A stretch of DNA of 5,240 bases, taken from positions 1-5,240 of the forward strand of contig JAQVKV010000243.1 in the NCBI GenBank assembly GCA_028694545.1. The letters run 5' to 3'. Made by a program: the position numbers and the translations under genes. This DNA comes from Zavarzinia sp. GTDB lineage: Bacteria > Pseudomonadota > Alphaproteobacteria > Zavarziniales > Zavarziniaceae. The notes under the pieces are model-generated. The model did not search any database. It was given only the letters and a program-made list of their open reading frames with translations, and was not told where the DNA came from. This document shows, piece after piece, positions 1 to 5,208 of the stretch. Position 1 is the stretch's first letter; the number at the start of each line of letters is the position of its first letter.

Positions 1-766
1 AGGCAGCCGAGTCGACATAAGGCGACTGGTTTACCCGGCTCTCCAGCGCGGCGATCCGTTCCGGAGTCAACGGGTGGGTATAGACGTAAGGATTGAGGTC
101 CGAGCGGATGCGCAGGGCGTCGCGCTCGATGATGGTGAGGAATTCGGGCAGACCGCGCGAGGTGACATGCAGCTTGTCGAGGAAGGTGACGGCCGCCTGG
201 TCCGCCGCCGACTCCTGGGTCCGCGAATATTTAAGGAAGCTGCGCTGGGCGACCTGCGATCCGCCCATCATGATGGCGGCGCCGGCATCGCCGCCACCGC
301 CGATGATGGCGATGGCGCCGAGCACGGTGGCGATGATCTGCTGGATCGAGGCATTGCGCAGGGCTTCGGTACTGCGCACCAGATGGCCGCCGGCCATATG
401 GCCGGATTCATGGGCAATGACGCCCATCAACTGTTCCGGCGTGGTGACGGCGCGCAGCAGGCCGGTATTCAGGAACAGGTTCTGTCCGCCAGCGACGAAG
501 GCGTTCAGCGTCGCGTCCTGGATCAGGATCACGCGTACGGCCGACTCGTCGAGCCCGGCGGCCCGGAAGATCGGCGTCGCCATGGCGCGGATATAGGCTT
601 CAGTCTCGGCATCGCGAATGAGGTTCAGCGACCGCCCTTGAGCCGAGGCGGACAGGGGCCAGAGCATGGTCGCCGCCATGACCATGGCGAGGAAAAGATG
701 GAAACAGGCGGCAGTGCCGACGGTCGGGAGAAGGCGGCGTCGTTTGCTTTCAAATAGGGCAGACAT
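1..766 (-). CDS. M48-family zinc metalloprotease, BepA-like, periplasmic (partial, C-terminus off the left edge)
   Basis: About 255 N-terminal residues of a secreted zinc peptidase are visible. An Arg-rich start (KRRRLL, 8-13) and a hydrophobic stretch (about 16-38) end in SASA, so signal cleavage is likely after Ala42. The zinc site is HESGH at 119-123 with ESAAD at 185-189 giving Glu185 as third ligand. The THP..PER segment has His231. Spacing of these residues matches E. coli BepA (His136, His140, Glu201 and the His246 switch, as I recall them). A Gly/Ile/Ala-rich hydrophobic segment (about 140-166) follows the active-site helix, as in this family. BepA-like members are usually 450-490 residues with TPR repeats after the protease domain, so the TPR part should lie outside the window. 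The likely role is quality control of outer-membrane proteins in the periplasm. The ATG at 766 has no close ribosome site; an in-frame TTG at 775 sits 6 nt after GGAGAAA and may be the true start. The in-frame stop upstream is at 818-820. Family assignment is secure; the exact substrate is inferred. Confidence 0.93.
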   Translation of the reverse strand, partial: MSALFESKRRRLLPTVGTAACFHLFLAMVMAATMLWPLSASAQGRSLNLIRDAETEAYIRAMATPIFRAAGLDESAVRVILIQDATLNAFVAGGQNLFLNTGLLRAVTTPEQLMGVIAHESGHMAGGHLVRSTEALRNASIQQIIATVLGAIAIIGGGGDAGAAIMMGGSQVAQRSFLKYSRTQESAADQAAVTFLDKLHVTSRGLPEFLTIIERDALRIRSDLNPYVYTHPLTPERIAALESRVNQSPYVDSAA

Positions 767-781
767 CGACGTCAAAATGAA

Positions 782-788
782 TTTCTCC
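782..788 (-). promoter_or_regulatory. Ribosome binding site of the M48 protease gene
   Basis: The minus strand reads GGAGAAA here. It lies 6 nt before a TTG (775-773) and 15 nt before the ATG (766-764), both in the protease frame. The spacing favours TTG, which would add three residues (M-T-S) to the protein. No other purine-rich site lies nearer the ATG. Confidence 0.5.
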
Positions 789-824
789 GAATAGGCCGCC
801 CAGCCCCCGCGCGCAGGCTAGCAC

Positions 825-871
825 AAAGAAAATGGGCGGCACATGGGCCAATTCAATGGCCGGCGCCGCCC
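825..871 (-). terminator. Intrinsic terminator after rne
   Basis: On the minus strand a 7-bp perfect GC stem (GGGCGGC at 871-865 with GCCGCCC at 840-834) encloses a second perfect stem (GGCCA at 861-857 with TGGCC at 850-846, loop of 6). It is followed at once by ATTTTCTTT (833-825). The structure begins 33 nt beyond the rne stop codon. The T-tract is on the minus-strand side; the plus-strand side offers only TTTCTC, so it should act mainly on rne transcription. It implies that the downstream protease gene is not simply co-transcribed with rne. Confidence 0.85.
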
Positions 872-904
872 TTTCTCATGTCCTGTGCCGGAGACCTGAC
901 CGCC

Positions 905-3900
905 TCAGGAATCGAAGCGGCGCTGCCACCAGCCCCGGCGCGGCGCGGCGCGCGGCGCATCAGGCGCCGCCGCTTCGCCGGAAACGATGGTCTCTACCGG
1001 CTTGTCGACAGGTTGTTCCGCCGCCGCCGGTGCCTGGCCGATGCTGACGGCCTCCGCCGCCGGGGGCTCGGTCGCGCCCTCGACCTCCGGGCTCGCGGTT
1101 TCGGGGAAGGTCTCGGGGGCTTCGGCGACGATCGGCGCCGGCGCTTCCGGAACTGGCTCCACCGCTGCCTCGGTCTCGATGGGGGCCGGGGTCTCGGGGG
1201 GCTCCATGTCGACCGGCTCCGTCGGTGCGACTTCGGCTGGCGCATCCTCGGTAACAACGGGCAAGGCCACGACCTCGGCCGGCGCATCCGTTTCGGCGGT
1301 TTCGCCATGGGCGGCGCTCAGGGCCGCTTCGATGGCGTCGGCGGCACTGGCCATGCTGTTGTCGACGACCTCGACCGGGATCACGGTCACCGTGGGTTCG
1401 GCGCCATCACCTGCCTCGCCCTCGGTCTCGGAATCCTCGCCGGCCGTGGCGTCCTCGCCCTCGGCCCGACGGCGGCGACCGCCCCGGCGACCACGGCGCC
1501 GGCGCCGGCGCTGGCCATCGTCGCCATCCGGGTTTTCGCCGTTTTCGCCACCTTCGGCGTCGGCATCCGTGTCGGCGCCTTCGTCCGTCTCGGCCTTGGC
1601 TTCCGTCTCGGCTTCGGCGTCAGCCTCACCCTCACCCTCGACATCCGACTCTTCGCCCGAGGCGTCGGTGCCGTCCTTGTCCTTGCGACGGCGGCGGCGG
1701 CGGCGGCGGCGGCGCTTGTCGCCATCGCCATTGTCGCCCTCGGCAGTGCCTTCGCCTTCTGCTTCCGCTTCCGCTTCGGTCTCTTCGACGTCCTCGACTT
1801 CCTCCTCGGCCACGTCCTCTTCCTCGAGGTCGGGCATGGGGAAGGTGCCGGAGCGGACGGCCTGCACGGCTTCCGGCACCGGGGTGCTGCGGTTGGCGAG
1901 GCGCTCGATACGGAATTCCGGTGCGATCAGGGTCTCGTCGATCTCGACGTAGATCTTGAAGTCGTAGCGCTCCTCGAGGGAACGCAAGGCATCACGCTTG
2001 TGGTTGAAGATGTAGAGGGCGATCGCCTCCGGCACCTTGACCGCGATCTTGGAGGCGCGCTCGCGCATGCCCTCGTCCTCGATGCCGCGCAGGACATGCA
2101 GCGCGGTCGATTCCGTCGAACGTACGAGGCCGATGCCCCGGCAATGCGGACAGGTGACGGTGGAGGCTTCGAGCAAGGACGGCCGCAGGCGCTGGCGCGA
2201 CATCTCCAGCAGGCCGAAGGGCGAGATCCGGCCGATCTGGATGCGGGCGCGGTCCGACTTCAGGCAATCCTTCATCCTGCGTTCGACCGAGCGGGCGTTG
2301 CGCTGGTCTTCCATGTCGATGAAGTCGATGACGACGAGGCCGGCGAGATCGCGCAGGCGCAGCTGGCGGGCGATTTCTTCCGCCGCCTCGAGGTTGGTCT
2401 TGGTCGCCGTTTCCTCGATGTTGTGCTCGCGCGTGGCTCGCCCTGAGTTCACGTCGATCGAGACCAGCGCCTCGGTCGGGTTGATGACGATGTAGCCGCC
2501 CGAGCGCAGGTGCACGGTCGGATTGAACATCTGGTCGAGCTGGTTCTCGATCTGGGCGCGGTGGAACAGGGGCACGCGATCACGGTAGAGCTGAACGTTC
2601 TTGGCGTGGCTCGGGATCAGCATGCGCATGAAATCCTTGGCCTGACGGTAGCCGTCCTCGCCATCGACCAGGATTTCCTCGATGTCCTTGGAATAGAGAT
2701 CGCGGATCGCGCGCTTGATCAGGTTGCCTTCCTCGTAGACGAGGGCAGGGGCCGCCGACTTCAGCGTGAGTTCACGCACCGAGTCCCACATGCGTAGCAG
2801 ATATTCGTAGTCGCGCTTGATCTCGGGCTTCGAGCGGTTGAGGCCCGCCGTGCGCATGATCACGCTCATGCCCTTCGGCACCTCGAGCTCCGAGGTGATG
2901 GACTTCAGGCGCTTGCGGTCGGCCGGGTTCTGGATCTTGCGCGAAATGCCGCCGCCACGCGGGGAATTCGGCATCAGCACGCAATAGCGTCCGGCGAGCG
3001 AGAGATAGGTGGTGAGGGCGGCGCCCTTGTTGCCGCGCTCTTCCTTCACGACCTGCACCAGCATGATCTGCCGGCGCTTGATCACTTCCTGGATCTTGTA
3101 GGAGCGGCGCGGGCGGAAGCGAGGGCGGGCCTGAACCTCGCTCGGGCTCTCGTCGACGATTTCCTCGGTCTCGATGATCGGCATCGGATCGACAGGGGCC
3201 TTGGCGACCGCGGCGACCAGGGCGGCGACTTCCATCGCGACAGAGTCCGTGGCCGGGGCTTCAGCCTCTTCCGCAGCGGTTGCGGCAGGCGCGGGTTCGA
3301 CCGGCGTGGCTTGGGTCTCGGCGACGGGAGCCGCTTCGATCACGGGCTCGGCCTCGTCGACGGGGGCCGTCTCGGCCATGGGTTCGGGCGCGGGCGTCTC
3401 GATCACGGGCGCTTCGGCTTCGGCGACGGCCGGCGCAACGGCTTCCTCGGCGGCGGCCTCGGCCGCTTCCGCGACGGGCGCGTCGGTGCTCACAGGTGCC
3501 TCGGCCTCGACCGGCGCGGCTTCCCGCACGGGCGCATCGACCGGCTTCTCGGCCTCGGCGGGTTCGCCTTCAAGCACGGGATCGTTGAACTCGGTGTCCG
3601 CGGCCATACGCGGATCGTCGCCGTCCTCACCGTTTTCTTCCGCGTCGCCTTCGCCGACGACTTCGGTCGCTGTGTCGACCTCGACCTCCTCGATCAGGCC
3701 ACTGCTGTCTTCTTCATCGCCCTCGTCGGCTGCGCCGGCGTTTTCGATGACAGCCTCGAGGTCGCCGTCGATCTCGTCATCGTCGTCGTCATCCTCCGCG
3801 TGGGCGGCGGCTTCTTCCTCGATCAGCGCCTGCCGGTCGGCGACGGGGATCTGATAATAGTCCGGATGGATTTCGCTGAAGGCCAGGAAGCCGTGGCGAT

Positions 3901-4090
3901 TGCCGCCATATTCGACGAAGGCCGCCTGGAGCGAGGGCTCCACGCGGGTGACCTTGGCGAGATAGATATTGCCCTTGAGCTGCTTCTTGTTCGCGGACTC
4001 GAAATCGAATTCTTCAAGCCGGTTGCCGCGCACCACGACGACCCGGGTTTCTTCCGGGTGCGTGGCGTCGATGAGCATGCGGGTTGCCAT
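905..4090 (-). CDS. rne: Ribonuclease E, with a large S1-domain insertion
   Basis: This is the endoribonuclease of mRNA decay and rRNA/tRNA processing, scaffold of the RNA degradosome. The start is ATG 4090, giving MATRMLIDA, 7 nt after AGGAGAG (4104-4098); the frame stays open to 4264, but those 58 upstream residues do not match RNase E. Domains: S1 first half at about 35-82 (RNA-contact Phe58 and Phe68, matching E. coli Phe57 and Phe67); acidic then Pro/Ala/Glu-rich insertion at about 83-326; S1 second half at 328-386 with KEERGNKG at 349-356; 5'-phosphate sensor RTAG (Arg413, Thr414); catalytic Asp546 and Asp589 in SIDVNS and VIDFID; zinc-link CPHC (Cys647, Cys650). The core ends near 732. 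The tail at 755-1061 alternates acidic and Arg-rich blocks and ends with GWWQRR. The total, 1061 residues, equals E. coli RNase E by coincidence: an extra 243 residues lie in S1 and the tail is correspondingly shorter. No membrane-anchoring helix is obvious after the core. Confidence 0.97.
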   Translation of the reverse strand: MATRMLIDATHPEETRVVVVRGNRLEEFDFESANKKQLKGNIYLAKVTRVEPSLQAAFVEYGGNRHGFLAFSEIHPDYYQIPVADRQALIEEEAAAHAEDDDDDDEIDGDLEAVIENAGAADEGDEEDSSGLIEEVEVDTATEVVGEGDAEENGEDGDDPRMAADTEFNDPVLEGEPAEAEKPVDAPVREAAPVEAEAPVSTDAPVAEAAEAAAEEAVAPAVAEAEAPVIETPAPEPMAETAPVDEAEPVIEAAPVAETQATPVEPAPAATAAEEAEAPATDSVAMEVAALVAAVAKAPVDPMPIIETEEIVDESPSEVQARPRFRPRRSYKIQEVIKRRQIMLVQVVKEERGNKGAALTTYLSLAGRYCVLMPNSPRGGGISRKIQNPADRKRLKSITSELEVPKGMSVIMRTAGLNRSKPEIKRDYEYLLRMWDSVRELTLKSAAPALVYEEGNLIKRAIRDLYSKDIEEILVDGEDGYRQAKDFMRMLIPSHAKNVQLYRDRVPLFHRAQIENQLDQMFNPTVHLRSGGYIVINPTEALVSIDVNSGRATREHNIEETATKTNLEAAEEIARQLRLRDLAGLVVIDFIDMEDQRNARSVERRMKDCLKSDRARIQIGRISPFGLLEMSRQRLRPSLLEASTVTCPHCRGIGLVRSTESTALHVLRGIEDEGMRERASKIAVKVPEAIALYIFNHKRDALRSLEERYDFKIYVEIDETLIAPEFRIERLANRSTPVPEAVQAVRSGTFPMPDLEEEDVAEEEVEDVEETEAEAEAEGEGTAEGDNGDGDKRRRRRRRRRRKDKDGTDASGEESDVEGEGEADAEAETEAKAETDEGADTDADAEGGENGENPDGDDGQRRRRRRGRRGGRRRRAEGEDATAGEDSETEGEAGDGAEPTVTVIPVEVVDNSMASAADAIEAALSAAHGETAETDAPAEVVALPVVTEDAPAEVAPTEPVDMEPPETPAPIETEAAVEPVPEAPAPIVAEAPETFPETASPEVEGATEPPAAEAVSIGQAPAAAEQPVDKPVETIVSGEAAAPDAPRAAPRRGWWQRRFDS
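926..934 (-). other. C-terminal Gly-Trp-Trp motif of RNase E (probable PNPase docking site)
   Basis: The last residues are RRGWWQRRFDS, with G1053, W1054 and W1055 encoded here. They are the only tryptophans in the otherwise low-complexity tail. In Caulobacter crescentus a terminal GWW of RNase E binds polynucleotide phosphorylase. The same role here is inferred from motif and position. Confidence 0.7.
1466..1510 (-). other. Second arginine-rich block of the RNase E tail
   Basis: Residues 861-875 are almost entirely arginine with a few glycines (R6-G-R2-G2-R4). They sit between two acidic stretches. By analogy with Arg-rich RNA-binding segments of RNase E tails, it probably contacts RNA and contributes to charge patterning. 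The codons are mixed, so unlike the first block this is not a simple DNA repeat. Confidence 0.75.
1685..1714 (-). repeat. Trinucleotide repeat encoding a ten-arginine tract in RNase E
   Basis: Ten successive arginine codons (residues 793-802) are read from the minus strand: eight identical CGC codons (plus-strand GCG units at 1691-1714), then CGT and CGC. The period-3 run is perfect over about 26 bases. Acidic residues precede it and KDKDG follows. Any replication slippage would change the arginine number without shifting the frame. The protein segment is likely an RNA-binding basic patch. Confidence 0.85.
3113..3844 (-). other. Long acidic, Pro/Ala/Glu-rich insertion inside the RNase E S1 domain
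   Basis: Residues about 83-326 separate the two halves of the S1 fold (HPDYYQIP before, RRSYKIQEV after). Up to about residue 170 the segment is strongly acidic and includes a run of six Asp. From about 180 to 300 it is built of degenerate APV/PVxEA-type units. It looks disordered and extended, with no hydrophobic core. Compared with E. coli the whole offset of 243 residues falls before KEERGNKG, so this insertion accounts for it. S1 insertions are known in alphaproteobacterial RNase E; this one seems long. Confidence 0.85.
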
Positions 4091-4097
4091 CAGGTGA

Positions 4098-4104
4098 CTC
4101 TCCT
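4098..4104 (-). promoter_or_regulatory. Ribosome binding site of rne
   Basis: AGGAGAG on the minus strand lies 7 nt before ATG 4090. This, with the match of MxxRMLIDATHPEETRV to RNase E N-termini, fixes the start and rules out the longer frame from 4264. Confidence 0.88.
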
Positions 4105-4116
4105 CGGCCCCGGGCG

Positions 4117-4134
4117 AGCGGCGGTCTGGCCGCT
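4117..4134 (-). other. Hairpin just upstream of the rne ribosome site
   Basis: A perfect 6-bp stem (AGCGGC with GCCGCT, loop of 6) ends 13 nt before the AGGAGAG site. In the mRNA it would stand beside the translation start and could influence ribosome access. Short GC stems are common by chance in DNA this rich in G+C. Confidence 0.4.
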
Positions 4135-4239
4135 GGTTCATGCCGCAGGGTCGGTTGGGCACAGACAGAAGCGCGCGGCGTCGCCCCCGGGATCCGCGCG
4201 ACAGGCGCGGAAACGGGCGTGGAGCGCGAAGGGAAGCAG

Positions 4240-4260
4240 CCACCGATGAACAATCGGCGA
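4240..4260 (-). other. Stem-loop in the rne leader
   Basis: CCGAT (4257-4253 on the minus strand) pairs with ATCGG (4247-4243) around a 5-nt loop. The stem extends by three more pairs (G-U, C-G, U-G) to 8 bp, but only in minus-strand RNA, because the wobble pairs become mismatches on the plus strand. This strand bias fits a function in the rne mRNA. It is a candidate equivalent of the leader stem-loops that RNase E recognises in E. coli. Confidence 0.45.
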
Positions 4261-4305
4261 GCACGCACTGCGCCTAGACCGGAAACCCCGACGGCAACAG
4301 CACGA

Positions 4306-4321
4306 CCGGCGGTAAGGCCGG
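4306..4321 (-). other. GC stem in the rne leader
   Basis: CCGGC and GCCGG form a perfect 5-bp stem with a 6-nt loop. It is the weakest of the leader structures listed and could be chance. Confidence 0.3.
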
Positions 4322-4623
4322 GGCAGCTTGCTTCAATCGGGGTGGACAAATGGTCTGGCGACACGGGCGGGAACTTGTCTCTGTGCGGGGTGAAATTTCG
4401 GGATTGAAAGAGCGCTGTCGCAAAGGCCCCCGTTGCCGCCGTTTCTCGACCCTCGGCGAACCGGCTCCCCGGACTTTCCCAGCCCCAGGGCGCTTTCGCG
4501 GTCGATGGACGGCGGGCCTCCGTCGCCCGTTCGATCGGATGATTGACGGACCCTGCGCAAGCAGTGACGGGCAATGCTGAATCGAATGGCGGATTTCGGC
4601 TGGTGCCTTTAATCGCGGTCGCA

Positions 4624-4652
4624 ACAATATGACGGCGGAAACATTCCGGCAA
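4624..4652 (-). promoter_or_regulatory. Candidate rne promoter
   Basis: The minus strand carries TTGCCG (4652-4647) and TATTGT (4629-4624) separated by exactly 17 bp, each matching 4 of 6 bases of the sigma-70 consensus. The surroundings are noticeably more A/T-rich than the rest of the intergenic stretch. Transcription would start near 4617. A dyad, CGGAA-ACA-TTCCG (4636-4648), covers the spacer. Confidence 0.45.
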
Positions 4653-4687
4653 CGGTTAATAGTACGCTCCGGGCCTCGTGAAGCCGC

Positions 4688-4716
4688 TTATCCGCGACAT
4701 CGGGCGGCATTATGAT
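4688..4716 (+). promoter_or_regulatory. Candidate promoter of the DMT-family gene
   Basis: TATGAT (4711-4716) matches the -10 consensus at 5 of 6 bases. TTATCC (4688-4693) is a weak -35 at 17-bp spacing. Transcription would begin near 4723, leaving a leader of roughly 40-56 nt depending on the start codon. It is divergent from the rne promoter. Confidence 0.35.
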
Positions 4717-4763
4717 CCGCGGGCGGACCCGCCAGGCGATCGTCGCCCGTTGCGGCAGCCGCC

Positions 4764-5105
4764 GTGTCGAGGTGTGTCTTGGCCACGGTTCTCCTGCTCG
4801 TCGCGTCGAACATCTTCATGACCTTTGCCTGGTATGGCCATCTGAAGTTCACCGATCAACCGCTCTGGCGTGTCGTCCTGGTCAGCTGGGGCATCGCCTT
4901 TTTCGAGTATTGCCTGATGGTGCCGGCCAACCGGCTCGGCTATGGCCAGTTCTCGGCCGTCCAGCTGAAGACGATCCAGGAGGTGGTGACCCTGCTCGTC
5001 TTCGCCGGCTTCTCCGTGCTCTACCTGGGTGAGGTGCCACGCTGGAACCATCTGGCGGCCTTCGCCTGTCTCGTGGGCGCCGTGTTCTTCATGTTTCAGC
5101 GCTGA
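4764..5105 (+). CDS. DMT-superfamily small membrane protein (DUF486 family)
   Basis: A 113-residue integral membrane protein with four predicted helices: about 5-23, 35-53, 70-89 and 95-111. The conserved blocks SNIFMTFAWYGHLKF (15-29), FEYCLMVPANRLGYGQFS (47-64) and QLKTIQEVVTLLVFAGFSVLY (67-87) are those of the DUF486 proteins, distant members of the drug/metabolite transporter superfamily. Proteins of this size in the superfamily usually work as dimers; no substrate is known to me, so none is assigned. The start is uncertain: GTG 4764 has no good ribosome site, whereas TTG 4779 lies 6 nt after GAGG (4769-4772) and would give 108 residues starting just before the first helix. An in-frame stop at 4713-4715 bounds the gene. 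It is divergent from rne with a large gap, so a shared role is not implied. Confidence 0.92.
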   Translation: MSRCVLATVLLLVASNIFMTFAWYGHLKFTDQPLWRVVLVSWGIAFFEYCLMVPANRLGYGQFSAVQLKTIQEVVTLLVFAGFSVLYLGEVPRWNHLAAFACLVGAVFFMFQR

Positions 5106-5114
5106 ACAGGGGGC

Positions 5115-5159
5115 GGGCGGTGATGCAGACATGCCACAGCCCTGCCATATTCACCGCTC
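5115..5159 (+). other. Inverted repeat after the DMT-family gene
   Basis: GCGGTGA (5117-5123) and TCACCGC (5151-5157) are perfect 7-bp arms, extended to 9 bp in plus-strand RNA by a G-U and a G-C pair. The loop is 27 nt. It starts 9 nt after the stop codon. No T-run follows, so it is not a standard intrinsic terminator. It may protect the 3' end, aid Rho-dependent ending, or be an operator for the next gene. Confidence 0.4.
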
Positions 5160-5185
5160 AAGGTCCCCATCGTTATTCAATGGGA

Positions 5186-5191
5186 TATAAG
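5186..5191 (+). promoter_or_regulatory. Possible -10 element before the right-edge gene
   Basis: TATAAG matches 5 of 6 consensus bases and lies in a locally A/T-rich patch (5171-5190). No acceptable -35 is seen at 16-18 bp upstream, so this is a weak call. It would place a transcription start near 5198, 11 nt before the first candidate ATG. Confidence 0.2.
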
Positions 5192-5208
5192 ACGGCGCTG
5201 GCGGATCC

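Larger units (their letters stand above)
4091..4617 (-). promoter_or_regulatory. Probable long untranslated leader of rne
   Basis: About 527 nt separate the predicted transcription start (near 4617) from the rne ATG. No reading frame here has a recognisable product; those present are Arg/Pro-rich and lack family resemblance. E. coli rne also has a long leader (361 nt) through which RNase E limits its own mRNA. Hairpins at 4240-4260, 4117-4134 and 4306-4321 and an A/U-rich patch around 4392-4399 are the visible elements. The leader boundary rests on a predicted promoter only. Confidence 0.5.

Noticed and set aside
74..757. 227-residue plus-strand frame at the left edge
   Set aside because: It is antisense to the M48 protease, whose HESGH and ESAAD motifs and signal peptide are clear.
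1689..1714. GCG repeat considered as part of a CRISPR or other spaced array
   Set aside because: It is a simple codon repeat with no spacers, inside the rne coding frame.
878..2446. 522-residue plus-strand reading frame antisense to the 3' half of rne
   Set aside because: It lies wholly opposite the RNase E core and low-complexity tail. Its product is Gly/Arg/Leu/Phe-rich with no recognisable domain, as expected when GC-rich codons are read on the other strand. The RNase E frame has unmistakable homology.
3174..3854. Ser/Ala/Thr-rich plus-strand frame resembling a repetitive surface protein
   Set aside because: The repetitiveness is inherited from the APV/EA units of the RNase E insertion read in another frame.
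3311..4249. 312-residue plus-strand frame opposite the S1 insertion and N-terminus of RNase E
   Set aside because: Composition mirrors the acidic and Ala/Pro-rich codons of rne on the opposite strand; no domain or credible ribosome site.
4091..4264. N-terminal extension of RNase E by 58 residues (MLADCSS...)
   Set aside because: RNase E proteins begin at the MxxxMLIDA segment, and AGGAGAG sits at the right distance from ATG 4090. The extension is Arg/Pro/Ser-rich leader sequence.
4350..4580. Small plus-strand frame in the rne upstream region
   Set aside because: Arg/Gly/Pro-rich product with no ribosome site or recognisable family; absence of stops is expected in DNA this GC-rich.
4014..4652. 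212-residue minus-strand frame covering the rne leader
   Set aside because: It overlaps the rne start in another frame, shows no domain, and would start inside the predicted promoter.
4710..5132. Minus-strand frame opposite the DMT-family gene
   Set aside because: Gln/Glu/His-rich shadow of a membrane protein gene; the plus-strand frame carries the conserved DUF486 blocks.
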